Below the pieces are notes generated by a model that was not told where the DNA came from, searched no databases, and was given only the letters and a program-made list of their open reading frames with translations. Position numbers and translations under genes: made by a program. From assembly GCA_031119205.1 (NCBI GenBank), contig JAVHYF010000012.1:50891-114890 (forward strand): a DNA stretch of 64,000 nucleotides, read 5' to 3'. This document shows, piece after piece, positions 44,382 through 53,019 of the stretch (its first letter is position 1; every line of letters starts with the position of its first letter). Source of the DNA: Moraxellaceae bacterium. GTDB lineage: Bacteria; Pseudomonadota; Gammaproteobacteria; Burkholderiales; Rhodocyclaceae.

Positions 44382-45470
44382 TCACGCACCTCCCAAGTAG
44401 GCACATTCACCATCGAACTCCGTGCGATACCCCTGTGCCAGGTCGTATAGATGGCACGTCCGCACTACGTAGTACGTGTTGTCGAACTGCCTCGACAGAC
44501 CGCTGACATTCACATGGGTGCCGACACGCAGCTGGGCATTGCCCTCTGCCACACCGGCGATGCGCACGAAGCGACGCGCCCGCTGATCGAAGGCCGCCTC
44601 TGCAATCGCACGCGCTTCGTCGTCGCTACTGGCGACGAGGTGCCCCACGTGTTCGCTGCGCTCGCCCAGCGTCTCCTGCAACACACGCGCGCCGGTCTTG
44701 CCGCTACCGGGGCCGGCGTGGGTGGGGGCGGAAGCGTCGCCGCTCACCGTGCTGCCATTCACCGCGTCCCAACCACCGCAGGTGGTGCCGGTCACCTGGT
44801 CGGCGAGATCGGCGATGACGCGGGCGCGGGCGAGTTGCGAGAACATCGTCAGTTCCACACTGCCGCGCTGCACGTCGCCGCGTGGCGAGACCTGCAGCTC
44901 TTCACCGACGATCTGCAGGTCGGCATCGAAGCGCGCGAGCAGGCGACGCAGGAAGGACAGGTCGCTCTCGCCGATCTGGGCCCAGGTGCCGGTGCCGGCG
45001 GTAAGGCCGGTGATGGTGGGGCGCAGGCCCAGTTCGCTGGCGATGGCATTCACCACGTCGGCGGGTGACATCTGGTCGTACACCTTGCTGCGGCGGGCCA
45101 TGCGCGCGGCCTGCAGGGCGTCTTCGGCCAGCACCGTGATCTGCGGCGCGCTGCTGGTGCTGAACAGGTGTTCCATCGCGGTCACCTTGCCGCGGAAGAC
45201 CTCGCGCGGTGCGCTGGCGTCGCCGCAATACACCGCGATCTCGGCGCCCAGCTTGAGGTCGGAGTTTTCGTCGAAGGCGGCTTCGGCGCCGCCGTCGGTG
45301 GTGCTGGCGAGATTGGAGAAGCGCAGCTCGGCGCGGCTCATGCCGCCTTCCGACTCGTCCATGCGCAGGGCGAGCAGCAGGTTGCTCATGTGCACGTCCG
45401 GCTGGCCGGCGATGCGCAGCGTGGGACGCGGGTTGTAGAAGATCTGCTCGGCGAGCGGGGTTTCGGCCAT
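44382..45470 (-). CDS. Hub protein (gp27 / phage late control D-like)
   Basis: NPRPTLRIAGQPDVHMSNLLLALRMDESEGGMSRAELRFSN...SDLSFLRRLLARFDADLQIVGEELQV. Confidence 0.8.
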   Translation of the reverse strand: MAETPLAEQIFYNPRPTLRIAGQPDVHMSNLLLALRMDESEGGMSRAELRFSNLASTTDGGAEAAFDENSDLKLGAEIAVYCGDASAPREVFRGKVTAMEHLFSTSSAPQITVLAEDALQAARMARRSKVYDQMSPADVVNAIASELGLRPTITGLTAGTGTWAQIGESDLSFLRRLLARFDADLQIVGEELQVSPRGDVQRGSVELTMFSQLARARVIADLADQVTGTTCGGWDAVNGSTVSGDASAPTHAGPGSGKTGARVLQETLGERSEHVGHLVASSDDEARAIAEAAFDQRARRFVRIAGVAEGNAQLRVGTHVNVSGLSRQFDNTYYVVRTCHLYDLAQGYRTEFDGECAYLGGA

Positions 45471-45481
45471 GGCGGTTCCGT

Positions 45482-45652
45482 TCAGTCGACCTGCAGGCGC
45501 TGGGCGCGCTCGGCCAGCAGGGCGAGCTGATGGCGCAGCTTGCCCTCGTCATCCGCCTGATCGGCGGGAGAGGACGAGGGGCTGCCACTGCCGCCGCTCT
45601 GTGCGGGCGGTGGGGCGATTTCGCCGGTGACTTCCTCGAAGACGATGGGCAT
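45482..45652 (-). CDS. Small eCIS protein, DUF5908-like (missed by the supplied ORF track)
   Basis: 56-aa frame MPIVFEEVTGEIAPPPAQSGGSGSPSSSPADQADDEGKLRHQLALLAERAQRLQVD between the gp27-like gene and the adaptor gene, where eCIS loci carry such a short gene. Confidence 0.55.
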   Translation of the reverse strand: MPIVFEEVTGEIAPPPAQSGGSGSPSSSPADQADDEGKLRHQLALLAERAQRLQVD

Positions 45653-45663
45653 CGTGGCGCTCC

Positions 45664-46746
45664 TCAGTCGCTGAAGGACAGGCGGGCGTGCAGATCGGCG
45701 GTCGCCCCGACGTCGGTGGCGAGGCTGGCGCCGGCTCCGGCCTGCGCCATGCCGCCGGCGGAGAAGCCCGCGCCCACACCGGCACCCACGCCGATACCGG
45801 CGCCGGCATTGACACTCGCGCTGGCTACCGGGCCCGGTAGCAGGTCACGTGGATTCAGCGACGCGGAGGCGGACACGCTGGTGGTGCCCATGCGCAGGCC
45901 GGCGAAGGCCGCGCCCGCGGTGGCACCGATGTCCAGGCTGGCACCGGCCGAGGCACCGATGCCGATTCCCGCACCTGCACCGATCCCGATCCCGGCTCCG
46001 GCACCACCACCAATCCCGATGCCGGCACCACCCCCGATGCCGAGACCTGCGCCACCGCTGGCGAAGGCGGCAGGGCCGGACAGACTGACGCTGGCTTCCA
46101 CGGCGAGCGATGCGCTCGCGTCGAAGCGCAGGCTGGCGGAGCCGTTCATGCTGGCGATGTCGCGCGCCGCGCGCGGGTTGCCCATGGCGCTGGCGGCGCT
46201 GGACGGACTGCCGGGATTGGGAACTTGCGTAGGGTTGCTCTTGCTGGTGTTCTTGATGGAGGAGTCACCTGAGTGACGTGATTCAAACTCCGCCTTGTCG
46301 TTGGCGAGCGTGAGATTGACGCTGGCGCGCAGCGGCACGCCGTCATGCGAGAAGAAATCCAGCGTCTCCTTGTACTGCTCGATGGTGCCGTCGAAGCGGT
46401 ACACGCCCCAGGCGAAGCGCACGCGCGGCGGCACCTGTTTCTTGTCGGCGCCTTCCGGCTTCATGAGCGACAGCATCTTTTCCGTCTTGCTGCGCACGTC
46501 CACGCCGTCCGTGGTGGCGTCGAACACCAGGTCCATGGTCAGCTTGGCGACGCTCTGGCTGACGTACTGCGTGCCGGGGCTGTTCGGCGACTGCTGGCTC
46601 ATGGTGTTGGACAGCGTGTACTGCAGCGACTCGGGGTTGAAGTCGACTTCCAGCACCTTACTGGCGTCGCTGCCCTTGATGACCGAGAAGGTTGCGCGGG
46701 CGACCGGTTCGTTGCCGGCTGCGCTGGTGTCGACGGCGCTGGACAT
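45664..46746 (-). CDS. eCIS tube/baseplate adaptor (Afp7-like N-terminus) with Gly/Ala/Ile/Ser low-complexity C-terminus
   Basis: SVIKGSDASKVLEVDFNPESLQYTLSNTM...FVWGVYRFDG-type motifs (FAWGVYRFDGTIEQYKETLDFFSHDGVPLRASVNLTL), followed by GLGIGGGAGIGIGGGAGAGIGIGAGAGIGIGASAG. Confidence 0.75.
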   Translation of the reverse strand: MSSAVDTSAAGNEPVARATFSVIKGSDASKVLEVDFNPESLQYTLSNTMSQQSPNSPGTQYVSQSVAKLTMDLVFDATTDGVDVRSKTEKMLSLMKPEGADKKQVPPRVRFAWGVYRFDGTIEQYKETLDFFSHDGVPLRASVNLTLANDKAEFESRHSGDSSIKNTSKSNPTQVPNPGSPSSAASAMGNPRAARDIASMNGSASLRFDASASLAVEASVSLSGPAAFASGGAGLGIGGGAGIGIGGGAGAGIGIGAGAGIGIGASAGASLDIGATAGAAFAGLRMGTTSVSASASLNPRDLLPGPVASASVNAGAGIGVGAGVGAGFSAGGMAQAGAGASLATDVGATADLHARLSFSD

Positions 46747-47333
46747 CAGGCACCTCCCAGCAGGCTGAGCCCTTCGTGCGCGAGGTGAAGTTCCTCGATG
46801 CCCACGTCGGTGCCTTTCGCGTTGAGGTCGGCGGCCTTGAACTTCACCGGCAGCGCGCCAGCCAGACCCCAGGTCAGCACGGTGTTACCGGCGCCGTCCT
46901 GCATGTCGATCTCCACGCTCATGCGATACGCGTAACCGGTCTGGCCGTTGACCAGGTGGAACCATTGCCACAGGTCACGTGTGCTGGTCATGCCGCGCTT
47001 GAGCACGACGGTGGCGAAGCTGGTGCGGCCCACGCGCTGGATCACGCCGTAGTTGTGACCGCCGGCCTTGATCTGCTTCGGTTCCATGGTGGCTTCCAGC
47101 CCGCTGCATTCGGCGAAGGCACCGCTGCACACCGGCACTTCGCTGCCGTCCTTCTTGAAACGGATGTGGAAGCGGAACACGTGCAGCGGGGCCAGCAGGT
47201 TCTCCGGCTCGTTCTGCGTGGCGGCAGGAATCTTGATGCCACCACCGCTGGCGCCACCGTTGCCGGGGCTGCCGCCGATGTCGAAGCTGGCGGAAGCGGA
47301 TGCGCTGGCCGAGAAACTGGCGTCGAAGGGCAT
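46746..47333 (-). CDS. Tail tube protein 2 (Afp5-like/gp19)
   Basis: ECSGLEATMEPKQIKAGGHNYGVIQRVGRTSFATVVLKRGMTSTRDLWQWFHLV is typical tube fold sequence. Confidence 0.8.
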   Translation of the reverse strand: MPFDASFSASASASASFDIGGSPGNGGASGGGIKIPAATQNEPENLLAPLHVFRFHIRFKKDGSEVPVCSGAFAECSGLEATMEPKQIKAGGHNYGVIQRVGRTSFATVVLKRGMTSTRDLWQWFHLVNGQTGYAYRMSVEIDMQDGAGNTVLTWGLAGALPVKFKAADLNAKGTDVGIEELHLAHEGLSLLGGA

Positions 47334-48955
47334 CAGGCCACCTCCCTCAGGCTGCTGTCACCGGTGCCGGCACTCGCCAGCGCCAGCACGACGGTGATGC
47401 GCTCGACCGACGGGGCCGGGCGCACGCTGATCTCGACCACGATGCGGCCATTGTCCAGATCGTTCTGGTTCATGGTGTCGCGACCGCAGCGCACGCTGAA
47501 GGCTTCTTCCGGCGAGCGGCCGAGCAGGGCGCCGCGTTGCCAGTAGCGGGTCAGCAGTTCCTCGATGCCGCGGCGTACCTGTGCCCACAGTTGCGGGCCA
47601 TTGGCCTCGAAGACCATCGCCTCGCCGCGTGCCCGCGCGGTGCGCAGGATGCTGGCCATCAGGCGGCTGGCGCCACCGAAGCGCCAGGCTTCGGCCGGCG
47701 AGGTGGTGACATCCGACTGCAGGGCCCAGCCGCCCGGTTGCGGGGCGAACAGGCAGATGCGGCGCGCGAGCTGTGCGTCCGGTGAATCGGGACCGATGCC
47801 CCAGGCAGGCACCGGCTCCGCACCGGCGACATCTCGCAGGCGTTGCTGCGAGAAGTCGCCCGCTACCGAGCGGAAGCTGCCGCGTGCCAGTGCGTTGGCG
47901 GCGATCAGGCCGGCCAGCGTGCCGTCGGCGGGCTCCAGGTTCTCCGGCAGGTCCACACTGGCGCGGGTGCGCAGCCAGGGGTAGCCCAGCTGTACGAAGG
48001 CACTGGCGGCAGACAGGGCGCTGGCCTCGTAGTGGCCACTGCTCTCGAACACGCCGGCACGCCGCAGGAAGGCCAGCATGTCGGTGTGCGCATGCACGTG
48101 GCCGCGGCTGGTCGGGCGGTAGGCGTCTTCGCGCGGCAGCGGCAGCGCGCCGACGAACATCACTTCGCGCTGGTGACGCGCAAGGAAGGCGCGCACGGCC
48201 GCGACGGCGATCCGCCAGGGGCCGTAGCCACGGCTGTCCAGGCGCGGTGCGTAGACGTCGCGCAGGCCGCTGTCCTTCGGTGGCTCGCGGTCGGCGCCGC
48301 TGCATTCGACGAAGCCTTCCGGCGGTGGGTCGATCTCCAGCGTGGTCGGCGGCGCCAGTGGCTCGGTGGCGCAGGCATCCGGCAGGTCCGGCAGGCACAG
48401 CATGCTGACCTGACGCAGGCCGTACAGATGATGGATGCCACCCCAGCTGCGCGGGTTGAGCGGGTCGAAGGGCTCGGCTGCGTCCCCGTCAGTGAAGTCC
48501 GGGATCAGGCGCTGCAGGCGTGCCCGGCGCTTCGCTGCGCGATTCGAACCTGTCTCCAGGAAGGGCCAGGGGTCACCGACGCGCACGATGATGGCGCGCT
48601 TGCCGCCGTGGGCGAAGAAGCTGCGCACGGCCGCGCCCATGTAGCTCGCGCAGTGCGCGATGGCGCCACTCACCGGGTCCGGTTTGCGGCCCAGCGGGCG
48701 ACGTTCCCAGGCGAACAGGCTGTCGAACAGTTCCCAGCTATCCACCACCACCGGCAGGTTGTCCAGTGCATGCAGCCCGTCCTCGCCACGCCGCCACGGC
48801 CCCTTCACCCAGCCGTCGGCATCCAGCTGCGCCTGCACGGACGGGGGGAGCGGCACCTGGCGACGCCGCGCGACGAAGCCGACGAAGCAGGCCACGTCGG
48901 CACGGGCGAGCACCGAGGTATCAGGAGGCAGGGCGGTCTCGAAGACGAGGCTCAT
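47333..48955 (-). CDS. Tail sheath protein 2
   Basis: C-terminal sheath signature ANGPQLWAQVRRGIEELLTRYWQRGALLGRSPEEAFSVRCGRDTMNQNDLDNGRIVVEISVRPAPSVERI. Confidence 0.9.
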   Translation of the reverse strand: MSLVFETALPPDTSVLARADVACFVGFVARRRQVPLPPSVQAQLDADGWVKGPWRRGEDGLHALDNLPVVVDSWELFDSLFAWERRPLGRKPDPVSGAIAHCASYMGAAVRSFFAHGGKRAIIVRVGDPWPFLETGSNRAAKRRARLQRLIPDFTDGDAAEPFDPLNPRSWGGIHHLYGLRQVSMLCLPDLPDACATEPLAPPTTLEIDPPPEGFVECSGADREPPKDSGLRDVYAPRLDSRGYGPWRIAVAAVRAFLARHQREVMFVGALPLPREDAYRPTSRGHVHAHTDMLAFLRRAGVFESSGHYEASALSAASAFVQLGYPWLRTRASVDLPENLEPADGTLAGLIAANALARGSFRSVAGDFSQQRLRDVAGAEPVPAWGIGPDSPDAQLARRICLFAPQPGGWALQSDVTTSPAEAWRFGGASRLMASILRTARARGEAMVFEANGPQLWAQVRRGIEELLTRYWQRGALLGRSPEEAFSVRCGRDTMNQNDLDNGRIVVEISVRPAPSVERITVVLALASAGTGDSSLREVA

Positions 48956-48993
48956 GGTGTCAGGCGGACATGCGCGAGTGACGATGGGCTTGC

Positions 48994-49113
48994 GGGTGAA
49001 AAGTGAAAGGTGAAGCGTGATGCCCCCTCCTCGGCCCTCCCCCTGGCGGGGGAGGGAGCGGCACGTCGGGCGTGACGTTTCTCCGTTTCACTTTTCACCT
49101 TTCACGTTTCACC
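48994..49113. repeat. Inverted repeat of GTGAAA-type heptamers enclosing a 9-bp GC hairpin
   Basis: gggtgaaaagtgaaaggtgaagcg (48994-49017) versus gtttcacttttcacctttcacgtttcacc (49085-49113); CCCTCCCCC-tggc-GGGGGAGGG at 49035-49056. Confidence 0.75.
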
Positions 49114-49117
49114 GCCC

Positions 49118-49561
49118 TCAGGCGGCGATCTCGAAGCCTTCGGCAGACAGGACGATCTCTTCCATCGCCACGTCGCCACCGCCCTTGCCGGCCAGCGTCG
49201 GGCCGGTGTACTTCATGGGGATGGCGCCACGCAGCACCCAGGCCTGCACCGGCTTCTGTGCTTCGTCCAGCAGGGTGATGACCACGCTGCGTTGCGCGGC
49301 CGGGCCCTGGGTGCGGGTGGCGGCGAGCCAGTCCCACAGCGACTTGGAATTGAGGATGCCGCGCTTGAGCGTCACGTCCGACACCTTGTGGATGCCGGCA
49401 ACCTTGCGCACGTGGTTTTCCTTCTCGTTGCCGTTGCGGTACTCGGCCACCGTGACTTCGGTGCCGATGCCGCTGACATCCGAGAAGCCACCGAAGACCT
49501 CGCCGCCATCGAACTCGACGCGGTAGTTGAACGCGCCGTAGGGGGTAGTGCGATTTGCCAT
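49118..49561 (-). CDS. Tail tube protein 1 (Afp1-like/gp19)
   Basis: MANRTTPYGAFNYRVEFDGGEVFGGFSDVSGIGTEVTVAEYRNGNEKENHVRKVAGIHKVSDVTLKRGILNSKSLWDWL. Confidence 0.9.
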   Translation of the reverse strand: MANRTTPYGAFNYRVEFDGGEVFGGFSDVSGIGTEVTVAEYRNGNEKENHVRKVAGIHKVSDVTLKRGILNSKSLWDWLAATRTQGPAAQRSVVITLLDEAQKPVQAWVLRGAIPMKYTGPTLAGKGGGDVAMEEIVLSAEGFEIAA

Positions 49562-49622
49562 TTCTATCTCCTGGAATCCATGTGTTCGGCTGATCGTGAA
49601 GAGGCCGTCGCGAGCGGCGCGA

Positions 49623-49677
49623 GGTCGAAACGAGGAACGGAGTCGTACTGAGGTACGACGAGTACCGGAGTTTCGGG
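49623..49677. repeat. Intercistronic stem-loop between sheath 1 and tube 1
   Basis: Inner GTCGTAC-tgag-GTACGAC (49642-49659) and outer CGAAAC/GTTTCG (49626-49631/49670-49675). Confidence 0.6.
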
Positions 49678-49706
49678 ATCGCGCTGCGCAGTAGGCCTAT
49701 TCACGG

Positions 49707-51467
49707 TCAGGCCCGGGCGTCGGCCGTCTTTTGTCCAATCCTGAAGATCACGAACTCGGCGGGCTTGATGATCGCCACGCCGATCAGGCAGATGAGGCGG
49801 CCGTTGTCGAGATCGTTCTGCGTCATCGTGCTGCGGTCGCAGCGCACGAAGAAGGCTTCTTCCTGCGAGGTGCCGAGCAGGGCGCCGCTGCGCCACTCGT
49901 TGTAGAGGAAGTCGGTGATCGTCTGGCGCACGTTGGCCCACAGGCGCTCGCCGTTCGGCTCGAACACCGCCCATTGCGTACTGCGGTCGATGGAGGCTTC
50001 CAGGTAGTTGAAGTAGCGGCGGTCCGACACGTACTTCCATTCCGGATCGCTGGAGGCCAGACGCGCTCCCCACACGCGGTTGCCGCGGCCGCTGAAGAAG
50101 CGCAGGCAGTTCACGCCCAGCGGGTTGAGCATTTCCTGCTGCGCGAAGTTGACGTCGATCTCGAAGCGCAGTGCGCCGCGTACCACCTCGTTCGCCGGCG
50201 CCTTGTGCACGCCACGCTGCACGTCGTTGCGCGCGTAGATGCCGCTGACGAAGCCGGAGGGCGGCAAGGCGATTTCCTTCGGAATGTCATCACGACCCGG
50301 GCGGGCCAGCGGGTTGGGGATGACGACCCAGGGGTAGTAGAGCGCAGCGTACTTGGAGTCGAACTGGCCACGATAGGTGCGCGCATCCGATGGCAGGTTG
50401 GCCGGCGGCGTGTCCAGCACGGCGATGCGGTAGGCGCGGCGCGATTCGGCATGCGCGATCAGCACGTTGGCGATGGCTTGCGCGTCGTCCTCTTCACCGT
50501 AGGCAGAGCTGCCGGGCGCGGCGACGATGGAGACGTCTTCCAGCGAGGCGATCTCGGACAGGGCCAGGGCGTACTCGGTGGAGGTCGGTGCAGCACCGTC
50601 CTCACCGCCGGCGAGTACCCATACGCGTTCGCGCTGGCCTGCCGTGTTGGCGACGGCGCCGTTGAACAGGCCGGCATGCAGCTCGGCCGGCGACACCGTG
50701 CCGCCGATGGCGATCGCGAAGGGATTCTGCAGGTAGTCGGCACGACGCGAAGGAACGGCGGCCAGCACATGGCCGATGCCGCGCGGATGCCCTGGCGCGA
50801 CGCCGAGATCCTCGTAGCTGAGCGATTCGCCATCGCCGTCGACGGTGATCACGGTGACCGTGATGACGGCAGGTGTGGCGGTCAGCGTGCTCTGCAGCAC
50901 GGCCGTGCCGGCGAGGTCGCCCGCCGGGCGCCAGGTGCCGGCCACCTTGACGTGGAAGGCGGTCGTGCCGCCAGTACCGGTGCGCACCAGGGTGCCTTCC
51001 GGGCTGTTGGTGAGCATGGTGTCGGTGGCCGGCAACACGTTCTCGCGCACGATCACGCTGCCATTGCCACTGGCGCCGGGGAAGCGGCCCACGAAGCTGA
51101 CCGTTTCCGAAGCCGTGGCGGAACTGACGACGGCGACGGCCGCCAGTTCGGCATCCACACCGACCACGCGTGACACGTACAGGCGCGAGCCGCCTTCGTT
51201 GAAAAAGGCACGCACGGCGTGCGCCATGTAGTTGATGCCGGGCACGCCGTCACCGAGATCGAGATCGCCGAAGCCGCCGTAGATGCGTTCGAAGTCACCG
51301 TAGCTGGTCAGCAGTTCGGACGCCTCGGGCGTGTCTTCGTCGGTGCGGTAGGGGCCCTTGCGGGTGGGGCCCACGAAGGCGGTGGTGCTGGTACCCACTC
51401 CTTCGATGGACTTGGCGCGAAAACTCGTCTCCTCGACGTAGACGCCTGGTGCGAGGTATTCAGGCAT
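49707..51467 (-). CDS. Tail sheath protein 1 (Afp2-like)
   Basis: MPEYLAPGVYVEETSFRAKSIEGVGTSTTAFVGPTRKGP...; C-terminal RQTITDFLYNEWRSGALLGTSQEEAFFVRCDRSTMTQNDLDNGRLICLIGVAIIKPAEFVIFRI. Confidence 0.95.
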   Translation of the reverse strand: MPEYLAPGVYVEETSFRAKSIEGVGTSTTAFVGPTRKGPYRTDEDTPEASELLTSYGDFERIYGGFGDLDLGDGVPGINYMAHAVRAFFNEGGSRLYVSRVVGVDAELAAVAVVSSATASETVSFVGRFPGASGNGSVIVRENVLPATDTMLTNSPEGTLVRTGTGGTTAFHVKVAGTWRPAGDLAGTAVLQSTLTATPAVITVTVITVDGDGESLSYEDLGVAPGHPRGIGHVLAAVPSRRADYLQNPFAIAIGGTVSPAELHAGLFNGAVANTAGQRERVWVLAGGEDGAAPTSTEYALALSEIASLEDVSIVAAPGSSAYGEEDDAQAIANVLIAHAESRRAYRIAVLDTPPANLPSDARTYRGQFDSKYAALYYPWVVIPNPLARPGRDDIPKEIALPPSGFVSGIYARNDVQRGVHKAPANEVVRGALRFEIDVNFAQQEMLNPLGVNCLRFFSGRGNRVWGARLASSDPEWKYVSDRRYFNYLEASIDRSTQWAVFEPNGERLWANVRQTITDFLYNEWRSGALLGTSQEEAFFVRCDRSTMTQNDLDNGRLICLIGVAIIKPAEFVIFRIGQKTADARA

Positions 51468-51535
51468 GGTTCATCTCCTTGCAGATCGGATGCGTGAGTG
51501 GGTGGGCAGGAACAGACACGAGTGCATCTCCGGCT

Positions 51536-52360
51536 TCATGGCAGGGCGATGCCCAGGTTGACGTGCAGCGGCCGACCGGCCGCCAGCGTGATGGCCTGGC
51601 TGACCTGGGGCAGGCCGGCACGGGCGGATTCGATATCGGTCGGATTCACCAGCGGCAAGGCCGCGGGGGCGCGACCGGCGAGCACTTGCACGGCGGGGGT
51701 GCGCAGGCCGCTGGCGGGGTCGAAATACACTTCGATGGTGGCGTCGATCTCGTTGACCGTGACGGCGCCCGGCTGCGTGGACCAGGTGGTGACCGGAATG
51801 CCGGCCACCGGCACCAGGGCCTCGCCACGCCAGTCGGTTAGGCCACGCGCCAGCACATCGCCTTCGCTCACCACACGCACCAGCGCGCCACCGAGGGCGT
51901 CGTTGTTGCCATTGGCGCGCAGGCTGATGCGCAGTTCCGCCCAGTTGGCGACCAGCGCGGCGTGGCTGGCGGGGTAGAGCGGGATGTCGACCGGACGGAA
52001 CAGGGAGTCTTCCGCGTCGGCGTTGTCCGGGTCCGGGTCGCGCGGCAGCGCCACGCTGGCGATGCGCGACAGGTAGCGGCCGCTGGCGTCGCGCACGGTG
52101 ATGATCAGGTCTTCGCTGCCGGTAGCCGGGCTTGCCGGTGCGGCGTTGAAGCTCTCCGCGTGTGCCGCCAGTGATGCCGGTGCCGACACCGAATGCACTA
52201 CCCACAGCCCGCTGAGATTGCGCACGAGACGCGCGCCCGGGGCGCTGAGTTGAAGGCCGCTGCCGACGACTGCGCCAGTGGTGGCGTCCACGCAGCGCAG
52301 GCCGGCGAGCACGCGGTGCTCGGCGCGTTCCAGTTCGCGCAGTTGCGGCGTGTGTCTCAT
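51536..52360 (-). CDS. eCIS-associated beta-rich protein of unknown function
   Basis: 274-aa ORF between DUF4255 and sheath genes; contains Ig/carboxypeptidase-regulatory-like segments (VRVVSEGDVLARGLTDWRGEALVPVAGIPV). Confidence 0.6.
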   Translation of the reverse strand: MRHTPQLRELERAEHRVLAGLRCVDATTGAVVGSGLQLSAPGARLVRNLSGLWVVHSVSAPASLAAHAESFNAAPASPATGSEDLIITVRDASGRYLSRIASVALPRDPDPDNADAEDSLFRPVDIPLYPASHAALVANWAELRISLRANGNNDALGGALVRVVSEGDVLARGLTDWRGEALVPVAGIPVTTWSTQPGAVTVNEIDATIEVYFDPASGLRTPAVQVLAGRAPAALPLVNPTDIESARAGLPQVSQAITLAAGRPLHVNLGIALP

Positions 52361-52968
52361 GACGACACTCCCGAGGACACGGCCTCGCTGCCATAGGCCA
52401 GCCGGGTGGCGACGACCGGACGTGCGTCCGGCTGTGCATCGGGATCGATGCGCACCACGCGGGCAATGTACGAGGCAGACAGGCGATAGGTCGGCGACAG
52501 CGAGTCCCAGATGCGCATCAGGTCCTCGGTGCTCAGCTCGGCGGGGATGATCTGGATGACTTCGTCGCTGTGCCAGCCGGCCTCGGGTGACAGCGAGGAT
52601 GCATCGAGGATGGGATGCAGATGCAACTGGCGGATCGCCCAGGTGAGCGGCACCTGTTCGTCCAGCGCATTGCCGGCCCAGGCCGACAGCATGAAATGCA
52701 GGTCCAGCGACAACGGCGCTGCCGCGGCATTCGGCGCGTGCGCGTGGCGTTGCTGGCGGCTGTGTTCGTTGACGGTGATGCGGTAGAGGTACAGCGTGAC
52801 GCGGCTGCTCGCTGCGGTGTCATCGACACCGTCGGCCAGCGCGCCGGACGACAGCAGGTCGAAGGTGCACGCCGGCATGTCCTGCCCACCGCTGGAGGCG
52901 GGGTAGGTGTTCTGCAGGAAGGTGGCGATCGAGTTGCCCACCGAGTGCACCGCAAAGACGTTGGCCAT
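52357..52968 (-). CDS. DUF4255 (Pvc16/Afp16-like) tail terminator
   Basis: HSVGNSIATFLQNTYP...VTLYLYRITVNEHSRQQR...LSLDLHFMLSAWAGNALDEQVPLTWAIRQLHLHPILD matches DUF4255 features. Confidence 0.85.
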   Translation of the reverse strand: MANVFAVHSVGNSIATFLQNTYPASSGGQDMPACTFDLLSSGALADGVDDTAASSRVTLYLYRITVNEHSRQQRHAHAPNAAAAPLSLDLHFMLSAWAGNALDEQVPLTWAIRQLHLHPILDASSLSPEAGWHSDEVIQIIPAELSTEDLMRIWDSLSPTYRLSASYIARVVRIDPDAQPDARPVVATRLAYGSEAVSSGVSS

Positions 52969-53019
52969 GTCAGTCCGCTGGTTTCTCTGTCAGTCCGTAC
53001 TGCTTTCCGTTGCTGCGCA

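Noticed and set aside
43447-44406. ~300-aa ORFs on both strands in the hub-spike gap
   Set aside because: Their translations resemble each other because the DNA is an inverted repeat; no protein family recognised. Treated as non-coding repeat.
42794-45470. VgrG-like spike as evidence for a T6SS
   Set aside because: No TssJ/L/M, TssK, ClpV or TssB/C genes; sheath genes are of the Afp/phage type.
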